From: Youngiibacter fragilis 232.1
GTDB lineage: Bacteria; Bacillota; Clostridia; Clostridiales; Clostridiaceae
NCBI RefSeq assembly: GCF_000495435.3
Contig: NZ_AXUN02000219.1
Coordinates: forward strand, 1-41,513
Direction of reading: 5' to 3'
Length of the DNA: 41,513 nt
Position numbers and translations under genes: made by a program
Part shown: piece by piece, positions 25,295 through 32,815 of the stretch
How the letters are laid out: the number at the start of each line of letters is the position of its first letter
Position numbering within the stretch: position 1 is the first letter of the stretch
The notes under the pieces: model-generated
Database searches by the model: none
The model's input: only the letters and a program-made list of their open reading frames with translations
What the model was told of the DNA's origin: nothing

Positions 25295-26962
25295 TTACTT
25301 CGCTGCTACTTCCCAATTTTGTACGTTCCAATTGTATGAGAACTGAGGATTGCCGTATTTTGCGGCTCCCTTTGTTATCTTGTCGCTTTCGATTACGAAA
25401 ACCGGCTGGTAGTAAAGCGCCATTGTGAACATTGACTCATTCTCGTACTTCTGGAGTTCGTTGAACGCCTTAGTCATTTCTGTAGTGTCGAAAGTTGAGT
25501 TGGTAGCATCGATGAGCTCGTTGAGCTTTGCGTCTTCAGGAGTGTGTGAGTTGGATGACGATCCTGTCCTGTACCTGTCGTAGTACTCATGGAGTGAAAG
25601 CGCCGCGTTTGCCGCATATGCTATATCCCAGTCAACTGCGCTTGGTCCGTTCTTCTGGTCAGCAGGTGGTGTCCAGAGAAGGGTACCGAGGTCTCCTTCA
25701 AGGAGTCTGAACTTCATCTCTATGCCAACAGCCTTAAGATATGACTGAACGCTTGCCATGAAGTCAACTGTCTGCTGGTCAGTGTAGTAGTATACGACGT
25801 CAAGGACTGTCTTTGGATCCCATCCAGCTTCAGCAAGGAGGGCCTTAGCCTTCTCAGGATCGTACTTGTAGTCGTTAAGGCCAGTTGCCTTTGTAGCCTC
25901 ATTAGGTGTAAGGCTGTTCGCAGGAACAGCTGCTCCCTTGAAGAGGTTCTTTGCGATTGAATCCATGTCTATGGCGTACCTTATTGCCTGTCTTACCCTG
26001 GCATCTGCAAGAGGTGACTTTTTCCCGTCCTTCTTGTCGAACTTGTTGAGGTAGAACAGCCTTGTGTACCTGATGTTTACCTGGGTGACCTTAAGTCCTG
26101 GCACATCCTTCAGTGCGCTTGCCGCATCAACGCTCTTGGTGTATGCGTAGTCAAGCATTCCTGACTGTGCGTTTGTGACAAGGTTCGGGTCTGAATCTCC
26201 AGGGCTTGGTGAAAGGTATATGGAATACTTTGGAGCTCCGCCGTAATACTTGTCGAATGGCTTCAGGGTCGTGTACTCGTTGAGCTTGACCTCATCAACC
26301 ATGAACGGTCCGCTTCCTACAGGAGCCTGGAAGAATGGAGCCTGCTGGAACTTGAGAGGGTCAGCGTCCTTGAAGTGCTTCTGAGGAAGCGGTGCGAACT
26401 GTGTGAACGCAAGGAGCGCATCAGGAGCAACCTTAGCGAACTCGATGGTTATCTTAGCTCCGTCAACCTTTATTCCTGAAATCTCAGTTGCTGTCTTTGC
26501 AATGAATTCAGGCGCGCCCTTTATAGCCTTGAAAGTTGAAGCGAATACCGCATTGAGTCCGGTGATCTTAAGAGCGTACTCTATTGACCACTTTACGTCA
26601 GCTGAAGTTATCTTTTCTCCGTCGTGCCAGTATATGTCGTCTCGAAGTTCGAATTCAAGCTTTGTTCCGTCTGCAGCCATCGTGTACGATTTCGCAAGGG
26701 CACCTGCAACAGGATTAAGGTTCTCATCAGCAACAAGCAGATGGTCATACATTGCCTTCTGGTGCATGTACGATGCTGGGTTCAGCCATGGATGCTCGAA
26801 GAATTCAACCGGTCCTCCGTTTGAATAGAGAACACTTGCCTTTCCTGATGTTTCAGACGGTGTAGTTGTTCCAGGAGTTGTAGGTTCAGCCTTTCCTGAG
26901 CAGCCGGCAAGAACCGCTGCAAGCATCATGGTGGCAATAAGCGCACTGATACGTTTTTTCAT
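25295..26962 (-). CDS. Substrate-binding lipoprotein of the sialic acid ABC importer
   Basis: A 555-residue extracellular solute-binding protein of family 5 (SBP_bac_5). The lipoprotein signal MKKRISALIATMMLAAVLAGC ends in the lipobox LAGC, and a Thr/Pro-rich spacer follows. Mature features are the LEFELRDDIYWHDGEKITSADVKWS element typical of the family, DARVRQAIRYAIDMDSI and AKALLAEAGWDP. The family normally binds peptides, nickel or opines, but includes SatA and the sialic-acid-binding proteins of gut Firmicutes. First gene of the 12-gene operon. ATG 26962 with GGGGGAG is the start; a frame to 26995 lacks a signal-peptide-like N-terminus. Confidence 0.92.
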   Translation of the reverse strand: MKKRISALIATMMLAAVLAGCSGKAEPTTPGTTTPSETSGKASVLYSNGGPVEFFEHPWLNPASYMHQKAMYDHLLVADENLNPVAGALAKSYTMAADGTKLEFELRDDIYWHDGEKITSADVKWSIEYALKITGLNAVFASTFKAIKGAPEFIAKTATEISGIKVDGAKITIEFAKVAPDALLAFTQFAPLPQKHFKDADPLKFQQAPFFQAPVGSGPFMVDEVKLNEYTTLKPFDKYYGGAPKYSIYLSPSPGDSDPNLVTNAQSGMLDYAYTKSVDAASALKDVPGLKVTQVNIRYTRLFYLNKFDKKDGKKSPLADARVRQAIRYAIDMDSIAKNLFKGAAVPANSLTPNEATKATGLNDYKYDPEKAKALLAEAGWDPKTVLDVVYYYTDQQTVDFMASVQSYLKAVGIEMKFRLLEGDLGTLLWTPPADQKNGPSAVDWDIAYAANAALSLHEYYDRYRTGSSSNSHTPEDAKLNELIDATNSTFDTTEMTKAFNELQKYENESMFTMALYYQPVFVIESDKITKGAAKYGNPQFSYNWNVQNWEVAAK

Positions 26963-27033
26963 TTTTCTCCCCCTTAAAAATGTTTTCCAGGTCACTCTCG
27001 TTTCCCAAGCCCAACCTGTAAACTATTACACTT

Positions 27034-27062
27034 ACCATAACACATGAATTTATGAAACTCAA
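27034..27062 (-). promoter_or_regulatory. Promoter of the sialic acid operon
   Basis: Minus strand -35 TTGAGT (27057-27062), 17-base spacer, extended -10 TGT-TATGGT (27034-27039). Predicted start near 27027, with a leader of about 65 bases. Confidence 0.65.
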
Positions 27063-27071
27063 TATGAAAAT

Positions 27072-27117
27072 CGAAATTTCTTCCAAAAACTTTTCTTGGT
27101 TGGAACTTTCTTCCGAA
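27072..27117. repeat. Paired operator-like repeats at the sialic acid promoter
   Basis: Two 16-base direct repeats read on the minus strand: TTCGGAAGAAAGTTCC (27102-27117) and TTTGGAAGAAATTTCG (27072-27087). Their steps are exactly 30 bases, about three helical turns. Each holds a GGAA...TTC inverted core. They end 9 bases before the -35 of the sialic acid operon, so they are candidate sites for the RpiR regulator encoded in the operon. Confidence 0.65.
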
Positions 27118-27120
27118 AGT

Positions 27121-27167
27121 GAGAAAAAGAATGCCTGCAGCTGAGAAATCGATAAAGCCGCAGGCAA
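27121..27167 (-). terminator. Terminator of the nanQ gene
   Basis: Minus strand stem TGCCTGC (27160-27166) with GCAGGCA (27132-27138), extended by internal GC pairs, followed by TTCTTTTTCTC. It separates nanQ from the 12-gene operon. Confidence 0.88.
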
Positions 27168-27178
27168 ATTCAGACTAT

Positions 27179-27658
27179 TTACTTCACTTTCACCTTCATT
27201 ACGAACTTTCTGACCCTGCCCGGCTCCTTAGGGGTACCGTTCACCATATGGGCGTCCTTCGGGAGGTACAGAGCAAAGCAGCCCCTCGGAATATATGCTT
27301 CAGCATATTCATCTCCCGGACAGTCTCCCAGAAGATAATCACCCTCCCTATCATAGGGAGTGGTCACAACAAGGTTTGACTCATCTGTGGACCTTATGTA
27401 GTCAAGGCCTTCAAGGGTGATGTGGATATCAACGAAGTCATGGTGGCATTCGTACTTCTTCTCCTCAGGTCTCCCCTGCATGTTCTCGATAAGGTTCACG
27501 AACAGCTCACCCTCCTCTATAACGAACCTCTCCTCCTTGTGGTTCAGTATGTCCTCCTCAATAAGGTACTTCACTGCCTTCTTCAGGTTCGGGTGTTCAA
27601 ACGGATAGTTCCCTATGTTTTCCAGCCTGTCATAGATCATCACATACACATCCTTCAT
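27179..27658 (-). CDS. nanQ: YhcH/YjgK/YiaL family protein, probable sialic acid anomerase
   Basis: A 159-residue cupin-like protein of the DUF386 (YhcH/YiaL) family. It has ECHHDFVDIHITLEGLDYI, with the metal-type His residues, and the late ALYLPKDAHMVNGTPKEPGRVRKFVMKV. E. coli NanQ (YhcH) speeds opening of alpha-Neu5Ac for NanA, and the location next to the nan operon supports this role. The ATG at 27658 has AGGA 4 bases upstream; the ATG at 27640 (MIYDRLENI) matches the usual family N-terminus and is an equally good start. It has its own promoter and terminator. Confidence 0.88.
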   Translation of the reverse strand: MKDVYVMIYDRLENIGNYPFEHPNLKKAVKYLIEEDILNHKEERFVIEEGELFVNLIENMQGRPEEKKYECHHDFVDIHITLEGLDYIRSTDESNLVVTTPYDREGDYLLGDCPGDEYAEAYIPRGCFALYLPKDAHMVNGTPKEPGRVRKFVMKVKVK

Positions 27659-27677
27659 TTAATCCTGTATTTTCTAC

Positions 27678-27706
27678 ATCATAATACACGAATGCCTTGT
27701 TGTCAT
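27678..27706 (-). promoter_or_regulatory. Promoter of nanQ
   Basis: Minus strand -35 ATGACA (27701-27706), 17-base spacer, -10 TATGAT (27678-27683). No copy of the GGAAGAAA repeat is seen near it. Confidence 0.7.
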
Positions 27707-27782
27707 GTCTGACTTAAGAAAAATTTCACTGCCCCTCATACGAAGACCTATTCATATTCCTGTCAATTAAAGGATCATATTG

Positions 27783-27841
27783 TTAATTTATCTGACCCAA
27801 AGCTTAACGTCCCTTAACCCGGACTTCAAACTGACTTTACC
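27783..27841 (+). promoter_or_regulatory. Pho-box-like array before the alkaline phosphatase
   Basis: Four TT-led hexamers, TTAACG (27804), TTAACC (27814), TTCAAA (27825) and TTTACC (27836), are spaced by 10, 11 and 11 bases. Weaker units TTAATT (27783) and TGACCC (27793) continue the period. PhoP and PhoB bind direct repeats with an 11-base period, and B. subtilis PhoP prefers TT(A/C/T)A(C/A)A. The array covers the -35 region of a TATCAT -10 element (27851-27856) that lacks its own -35, as expected for a PhoP-activated promoter. Confidence 0.72.
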
Positions 27842-27905
27842 TCCTCCTGTTATCATTTCCTTGTGACCTTGACCATAAACAACAAAAGCACACGGAGGGA
27901 AAAGA

Positions 27906-29288
27906 ATGAGAAGAATCGCAAAGAAAGCTACCGCAGCAGCCCTTGCTTCAGTCATGGTACTTGCAGCTGGTTCACAGCTGAACGCAGCAGCGCTTGAGAA
28001 CAAGACCAATAAGCCAATGGCAAAGAACGTCATAGTGATGATAAGCGACGGCTGGGGCTACAGCCAGATTGCAGCGACTGACTACTACCAGTATGGAAAG
28101 CTTGGAACACAGGTGTATGAGAGCTTCCCTTTCAAGATGGGAATGAGCACTTACTCCGTTGGATCTTATGACCCCGCTTCTGCCTGGGATTCCTTCGACT
28201 ACTTAAAGGGCAGTCCTACAGATTCCGCAGCCGCTGCCACAGCGATGTCGACCGGAGAAAAGACCTACGATGCAGCAATCGGAGTGGATGATGACGGATC
28301 TGTCCTGAGACATATTTCAGAGGACCTTGAAGCAGCAGGAAAGGCTACCGGAGTTGTTTCCTCGGTACAGTTCAGCCACGCTACCCCAGCTGGCTTTGTA
28401 GCCCACAACGCAAGCAGGAACAACTATTCTGATATTGCTAACGAGATGCTCATGGACAGTGCCACAGATGTCATTATCGGAGCAGGAAACCCTTTCTATG
28501 ATGACAATGGAAATCTGAAGGCTGTGCCAAGCTACAAATATGTAGGCGGTGCTGATACCTGGAATGCACTTGCAGACGGAACCCTTGCGGTTTCAGACGC
28601 CAACGGCGATGGAACTGTGAATGAGCTGGACAAGTGGACTCTCATTCAGGAAAAATCAGAGTTTGAAGCACTTCAGACAGGAGATGCCCCTTCAAGGCTT
28701 GTAGGTGTGCCTCAGGTAGCGACAACGCTGCAGCAGTCAAGAGGTGGAGATGGAAAGGCTGACCCGTATGCTGTTCCACTTAACGACAACGTCCCTGACC
28801 TTGCGACCATGACAAATGTTGCACTCAATGTCCTCGATAATGATGAAGACGGGTTCTTCCTCATGGTAGAAGGCGGAGCGATCGACTGGGCAGGACACGC
28901 AAACCAGAGCGGAAGACTCATCGAAGAGCAGATGGATTTCAACAAGGCGGTCGAAGCCGTATGCACATGGGTAAGGGAGAACAGCAACTGGGGGGAGACT
29001 CTCCTCATAGTGACAGGCGACCATGAGACAGGATACCTTACAGGACCTGCCTCAGGACCAGAATCTTATCCAATGTGGACTTCAATTGTCAACAACGGCG
29101 CTGGCGTCCTTCCGGGAATGGAGTGGAACAGCGGAAACCACACAAACAGCATTATCCCGCTTTACGCCAAGGGAGATGCTGCAAGGCTCCTCAAGTCCTA
29201 TGCTGACGAATCGGATCCTGTAAGGGGAAGCTACTTAGACAACACGGAGATCGCGAAACTTATCAGACAGGCGATGAACATAAGATAA
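27906..29288 (+). CDS. Secreted alkaline phosphatase
   Basis: A 460-residue PhoA-family phosphomonoesterase exported through an N-terminal signal peptide (MRRIAKKATAAALASVMVLAAGSQLNAAA). Metal and catalytic residues are visible: Asp48 in ISDGWG, the nucleophile Ser107 in PTDSAAAATAM, Glu322, Asp327 and His331 in VEGGAIDWAGH, Asp372 and His373 in VTGDHETG, and His412 in NSGNHTN. An EF-hand/dockerin-like loop, DANGDGTVNELD, lies at residues 231-242. The ribosome site CGGAGGG precedes the ATG. A Pho-box-like array upstream suggests induction by phosphate starvation. Confidence 0.95.
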   Translation: MRRIAKKATAAALASVMVLAAGSQLNAAALENKTNKPMAKNVIVMISDGWGYSQIAATDYYQYGKLGTQVYESFPFKMGMSTYSVGSYDPASAWDSFDYLKGSPTDSAAAATAMSTGEKTYDAAIGVDDDGSVLRHISEDLEAAGKATGVVSSVQFSHATPAGFVAHNASRNNYSDIANEMLMDSATDVIIGAGNPFYDDNGNLKAVPSYKYVGGADTWNALADGTLAVSDANGDGTVNELDKWTLIQEKSEFEALQTGDAPSRLVGVPQVATTLQQSRGGDGKADPYAVPLNDNVPDLATMTNVALNVLDNDEDGFFLMVEGGAIDWAGHANQSGRLIEEQMDFNKAVEAVCTWVRENSNWGETLLIVTGDHETGYLTGPASGPESYPMWTSIVNNGAGVLPGMEWNSGNHTNSIIPLYAKGDAARLLKSYADESDPVRGSYLDNTEIAKLIRQAMNIR

Positions 29289-29304
29289 CCCCCAATCAGA
29301 GAAA

Positions 29305-29352
29305 CCTCCGGTGAAGGATTTTCAATCCCTCGCCGGAGGCCTTTTCTTTTTC
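29305..29352 (+). terminator. Terminator after the alkaline phosphatase
   Basis: Stem CCTCCGG (29305-29311) with CCGGAGG (29333-29339), followed by CCTTTTCTTTTT. It may also serve the convergent minus-strand gene. Confidence 0.88.
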
Positions 29353-29364
29353 ATTATTGAACTT

Positions 29365-31260
29365 CTATTTCCTTCCGCCACCAGGGCCGCCCATGCCGCC
29401 GGTCTGAGCTCCTGACTGTGAAGCCTGGGTAACAGCTCCTGAAACCGTGAAGCTTAAAGCCTCGGTTCCTCCTGAGAATGTGCCGGCTGCGTAGTAGCCG
29501 TCAGCTTCAGTACCTGCAGCGGTTCCGCCAAGTATCACAGTATACTCCTCGCCCTTCTCAAGCTCAGCTGAGGATACGACTACTGAAGAATAAGCTTTTG
29601 CGGGCTTGAATGCAGCTATGACGTTTCCCTCTGAATCCTCAATCCTGACAAGTGTCCCGGCAGTCTGCGACGTAAGGAATACAGCCGCACTGTTCTGGGA
29701 AGACCCAGTACCCGGAGCCTCTGCCATGCCTGAGCTTCCTGCAGCTATGAGAAACCCGCCGTTAAGGGTGAATTCTCCGTTATAATCCAAAGCACCGTTA
29801 TTGTTTGCTGTTGGCCCGCTTACTATCACGGTCCCGCCGTTCATCTCAATGTTGCCGTTTGAATCTAAGCCGTCTCCGCTGGCGTTGACATATACATTAC
29901 CTCCGTTGATGACTAGCGCTACTCCGGAAGCGCTGCTGAAACTATTCTGTCCAGGCCTGTTGTTAAGGGAGGAGCCATCGGCTCCTCCTGCAGCGTTAAA
30001 TCCGTCATCGGATGTGGTAAGCCTTACATTCCCGTCATTTATAGTTATCTTCGAGCTTTCTATTCCCTCATAGGCCTTTGCGATGTTGATGTCGCCGCCA
30101 TTCAGTGTCACCGTTTTGTCACCATGGATCCCGTCGTCCCCTGATGACATACTGATTTTTCCGCCGTTTATGGTTACGCTGTCATTTGAATGAATTGAAT
30201 CATCAGAAGAGTCAATTGTTACCGTGCCGCCGTCGATGGTCACATCAGCTCCGGCCTTCAGACCCTTCGCGCTGGCAGATGCCGAAGCTGTTCCGCTCTT
30301 CCCCCATGTTCCCCATGATGCGCTCGTGCTTGAATTTTTGCTTCCGCCGCCGGTTGTGACATCAATTGTTCCATTCTTCACTATTACAGCTGAAACTGCC
30401 TGTATGCCATCAAGCTCCGCAGTTATGGCTATTATCCCGCTCTCTATCCAGACATAGCCCTTGTCAGTCTCCTTATCGTTTGTCGCCTGTATACCATCTC
30501 CGCCTGCGCTTATGGTTACCGTACCGCTCTTAACCGCAACCGAGTCGCTGCCCTTGAGCCCGTCACCCACCGAAGTTATGGTTATGTTTCCCGATGCAAT
30601 CTTAAGGTCATCCTTGCTGACTATGCCGTGGCTGTAGTTTGCATTCACTGTCAGAGATCCCGTACCGTTGATAGTCAGGTCGTCCTTGCTGAAGATTGCA
30701 GCATCCGGCTCTGTGTCTGTTCCTGAGAAAGAATAATCCGATCCGTCAGTGACGGTGTTTTCAGTTCCATCAGCAAGTATCAGGACCACCTTGTCCGCAT
30801 TCACTACGTTGATCACCGCTCCTGTTTCATTGACCAGGTCAGCGCCATCAAGGACAAGCCTTACAATATCCTCATCTCCAGCCTCAACAAGAACCTGCCC
30901 TTCGAACGAGCCAGACAGGATGTATGTGCCTGCTGCGCTTATGGTGACCTTTCCTGATGATGCGGCGGCACCCTGGCCTGTGACCGTGGCTGACGCACCC
31001 TCAAGCTTTATGGCTGTCGCTACTGTTGCATCATATGAGTCATCTGAATCGTTCGTTCCGAACTCCACCGTTATGTTACCTGTATAGGAGACTGTGGCTT
31101 CCGAAGTGTTCTGTCCTGTAGCTGCAGTGGCAGCCGTACCATTTGTTCCTGCGGTAACACTCGACGGTGTAGTGGTGCCTGTACCGCATCCGGTTAGTAT
31201 CATCCCTGACAGAGCAGCAGCTACGAGACCCTGATATACTTTCTTTCTGATATTCAACAT
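29365..31260 (-). CDS. Carbohydrate-binding lipoprotein of the Cthe_2159/DUF4353 type
   Basis: A 631-residue exported protein with a lipoprotein signal (MLNIRKKVYQGLVAAALSGMILTGC) and a Thr/Ala-rich spacer. The body is a run of short beta-strand turns such as VTINGGKISMSSGDDGIHGD, VTLNGGDINI and GDGLDSNGNIEMNGGTVIVSG, the pattern of a right-handed parallel beta-helix. The Asp-rich turns (SGDDGI, TSDDGF, SSDDSI) resemble the calcium sites of Clostridium thermocellum Cthe_2159, an acid-sugar-binding protein. A Gly-rich tail, GGMGGPGGGRK, ends it. ATG 31260 is chosen over upstream TTG and ATG codons because it opens the signal peptide, with AAGGA upstream. Confidence 0.88.
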   Translation of the reverse strand: MLNIRKKVYQGLVAAALSGMILTGCGTGTTTPSSVTAGTNGTAATAATGQNTSEATVSYTGNITVEFGTNDSDDSYDATVATAIKLEGASATVTGQGAAASSGKVTISAAGTYILSGSFEGQVLVEAGDEDIVRLVLDGADLVNETGAVINVVNADKVVLILADGTENTVTDGSDYSFSGTDTEPDAAIFSKDDLTINGTGSLTVNANYSHGIVSKDDLKIASGNITITSVGDGLKGSDSVAVKSGTVTISAGGDGIQATNDKETDKGYVWIESGIIAITAELDGIQAVSAVIVKNGTIDVTTGGGSKNSSTSASWGTWGKSGTASASASAKGLKAGADVTIDGGTVTIDSSDDSIHSNDSVTINGGKISMSSGDDGIHGDKTVTLNGGDINIAKAYEGIESSKITINDGNVRLTTSDDGFNAAGGADGSSLNNRPGQNSFSSASGVALVINGGNVYVNASGDGLDSNGNIEMNGGTVIVSGPTANNNGALDYNGEFTLNGGFLIAAGSSGMAEAPGTGSSQNSAAVFLTSQTAGTLVRIEDSEGNVIAAFKPAKAYSSVVVSSAELEKGEEYTVILGGTAAGTEADGYYAAGTFSGGTEALSFTVSGAVTQASQSGAQTGGMGGPGGGRK

Positions 31261-31294
31261 TAAAATCATTCCTTCCAGTCTTTCTTTTGCGTCA

Positions 31295-31363
31295 GGGGGC
31301 AATCGCCTTTAAGGTCGTCATCCCCTTCCCTTGGTTACATGATACCGGGAATGTATTCACCAA
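31295..31363 (-). promoter_or_regulatory. Structured 5' leader of the beta-helix lipoprotein gene
   Basis: Two hairpins stand in tandem on the minus strand. The first (31331-31363) is a 10-bp stem TTGGT/ACCAA plus TACAT/ATGTA with a 3-base bulge and a 10-base loop containing CCCGG. The second (31296-31325) has GGGG/CCCC closing a symmetric internal loop and a CCT/AGG tip. The purine run AAGGGAAGGGG between them could pair with the loop CCC. I cannot assign it to a known riboswitch class by eye. Confidence 0.4.
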
Positions 31364-31464
31364 TCCCCGAAAAAGCTGTGCCATATTACCGCAAAATTAA
31401 CGCACATTTTACATTCTCTAAACACTTCAACCGACCTTCTGTATTCTATCGATAACTTCCGGTG

Positions 31465-31493
31465 TTAACTCAAAGTAAGAATTATGGTATCAT
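31465..31493 (+). promoter_or_regulatory. Promoter of the aminotransferase gene
   Basis: -35 TTAACT (31465-31470), 17-base spacer, extended -10 TGG-TATCAT (31488-31493). Predicted start near 31500. Confidence 0.65.
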
Positions 31494-31520
31494 TCAATGT
31501 AACAGAGAAGAGAGGGGAAC

Positions 31521-32690
31521 TTGAAATTGAAGCACAGGTTTTTAGCCAAAAGATACTGGAAGGACAATTCCACGCCACTTGGAGACAGCGTAGGCCTTGC
31601 AAGAAGCTATCCTGACCTCATCAACCTCAGCATCGGGGATCCTGACCTGACTACTGATGAGAGGATAATCAAAGCGGCCTTCAGTGACGCAATTGATGGC
31701 CATACCCACTATACCGACAGCTTCGGAGACCTCGAGCTGCGTTCGGCGATCATGGACTTCTACACCGAGAAGTATGGATATGATGTGGAGCTTGCTGAAT
31801 GCATGGTAACAACAAGCGCCTGCCATGCCATGTGGCTGGTCATGGAAACGATACTAGACGACGGAGACGAAGTCATCATCCACGAGCCGTACTTCACCCC
31901 ATATGTCCAGCAGATAAGGCTTGCCGGAGGTATTCCCGTGCCGGTCGTGACCAGGGAAGAGAACGCCTTCCAGCTTGATGTAGCTGACCTTGAAAAGGCG
32001 ATTACTGAACGGACAAAGGCAATCATAATCAACACTCCCAACAACCCCACAGGCACATGCTTCTCAAGGGAGACCCTTGAAGCCATAGCAGATGTTGCCA
32101 GGGAACATGACATACTCATCGTGTCTGACGACATATATACTGCCTTCAGCTACGCTGAGCCCTTCATTCCCATGACCACAATAGAAGGGATGAGGGACAG
32201 GACCATAACCATCGGAAGTTTTTCAAAGGATTTCTGCATGACAGGCTGGAGGATCGGGTACATCCTTGCACCTGAATATATAGTGAAGACTGTAAAGAAC
32301 GTAAATGAGAACAATGTCTTCACCGCACCTTCCATATCCCAGAGGGCGGCCATACACGCACTCAGGATGAGAAGCGAGGTACAGCCGCCGATCATTGAGG
32401 AATACAGGAAGAGGACCTACTATGCCTGCGAAAGGATCGGAAAGCTTACCAACATGACAGTACTTCCTCCAAGAGGAAGCCTTTACCTTTTCGTCAACAT
32501 CAAGGGCACAGGCCTGTCCTCTGCCGAAGTCACAAGGAGGCTTCTTGAGGAGGCCCATGTTCTGGTCGTTCCAGGCAACGCCTTCGGAGAATCTGGTGAA
32601 GGCTACCTTAGACTTGCACTGACGGTCCCTGTCGATAAGCTCGAGGAAGCCTTTGACAGGATTTCACAGATGGAGCTTTTCAAAAGCTGA
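31521..32690 (+). CDS. Class I/II PLP-dependent aminotransferase
   Basis: A 389-residue fold-type I aminotransferase. It has the N-terminal LINLSIGDPDLTTD, the cofactor-contact HTHYTDSFGDLELR, the NTPNNPTGTCF motif, the SDDIYTAF Asp/Tyr pair and the PLP lysine in SFSKDFCMTGWRIGY. The substrate-binding Arg lies in GYLRLALTV. The amino acid specificity cannot be told; aspartate, aromatic or alanine-type enzymes look alike. The start is a TTG at 31521 (MKLKHRF) after GAGGGG; a second TTG at 31527 is better spaced (9 bases) and may be used. It is monocistronic. Confidence 0.93.
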   Translation: MKLKHRFLAKRYWKDNSTPLGDSVGLARSYPDLINLSIGDPDLTTDERIIKAAFSDAIDGHTHYTDSFGDLELRSAIMDFYTEKYGYDVELAECMVTTSACHAMWLVMETILDDGDEVIIHEPYFTPYVQQIRLAGGIPVPVVTREENAFQLDVADLEKAITERTKAIIINTPNNPTGTCFSRETLEAIADVAREHDILIVSDDIYTAFSYAEPFIPMTTIEGMRDRTITIGSFSKDFCMTGWRIGYILAPEYIVKTVKNVNENNVFTAPSISQRAAIHALRMRSEVQPPIIEEYRKRTYYACERIGKLTNMTVLPPRGSLYLFVNIKGTGLSSAEVTRRLLEEAHVLVVPGNAFGESGEGYLRLALTVPVDKLEEAFDRISQMELFKS

Positions 32691-32733
32691 TAAGGCAATT
32701 CTCATAATACCATCCAATATAATGACAAAACTA

Positions 32734-32756
32734 GCCGCCTTGAAGGGCGGCTTTTG
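32734..32756 (+). terminator. Terminator of the aminotransferase gene
   Basis: Stem GCCGCC (32734-32739) with GGCGGC (32746-32751), followed by TTTTG. Confidence 0.88.
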
Positions 32757-32795
32757 TATGCATAAACAAAGCTTTATGCTATACTTTTATGCATA
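32757..32795 (+). promoter_or_regulatory. Aminopeptidase promoter flanked by a 10-base inverted repeat
   Basis: An extended -10 TGC-TATACT (32777-32785) lies between two perfect inverted copies, TATGCATAAA (32757-32766) and TTTATGCATA (32786-32795). Each contains the 8-base palindrome TATGCATA, and the step is 31 bases. The layout fits repression by a dimeric protein bound on both sides of the promoter. Confidence 0.6.
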
Positions 32796-32815
32796 GATGT
32801 TTTTAGGAGGACAAT

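Noticed and set aside
27739-27766. TTGACA on the minus strand followed by TATGAG as a nanQ promoter
   Set aside because: The spacer is 20 bases, and a better promoter with a 17-base spacer is present at 27678-27706.
29365-31260. Tandem DNA repeats in the beta-helix gene
   Set aside because: The repetition is at protein level (GG and DD turns). Base sequences of the coils differ enough that no exact DNA repeat array is present.
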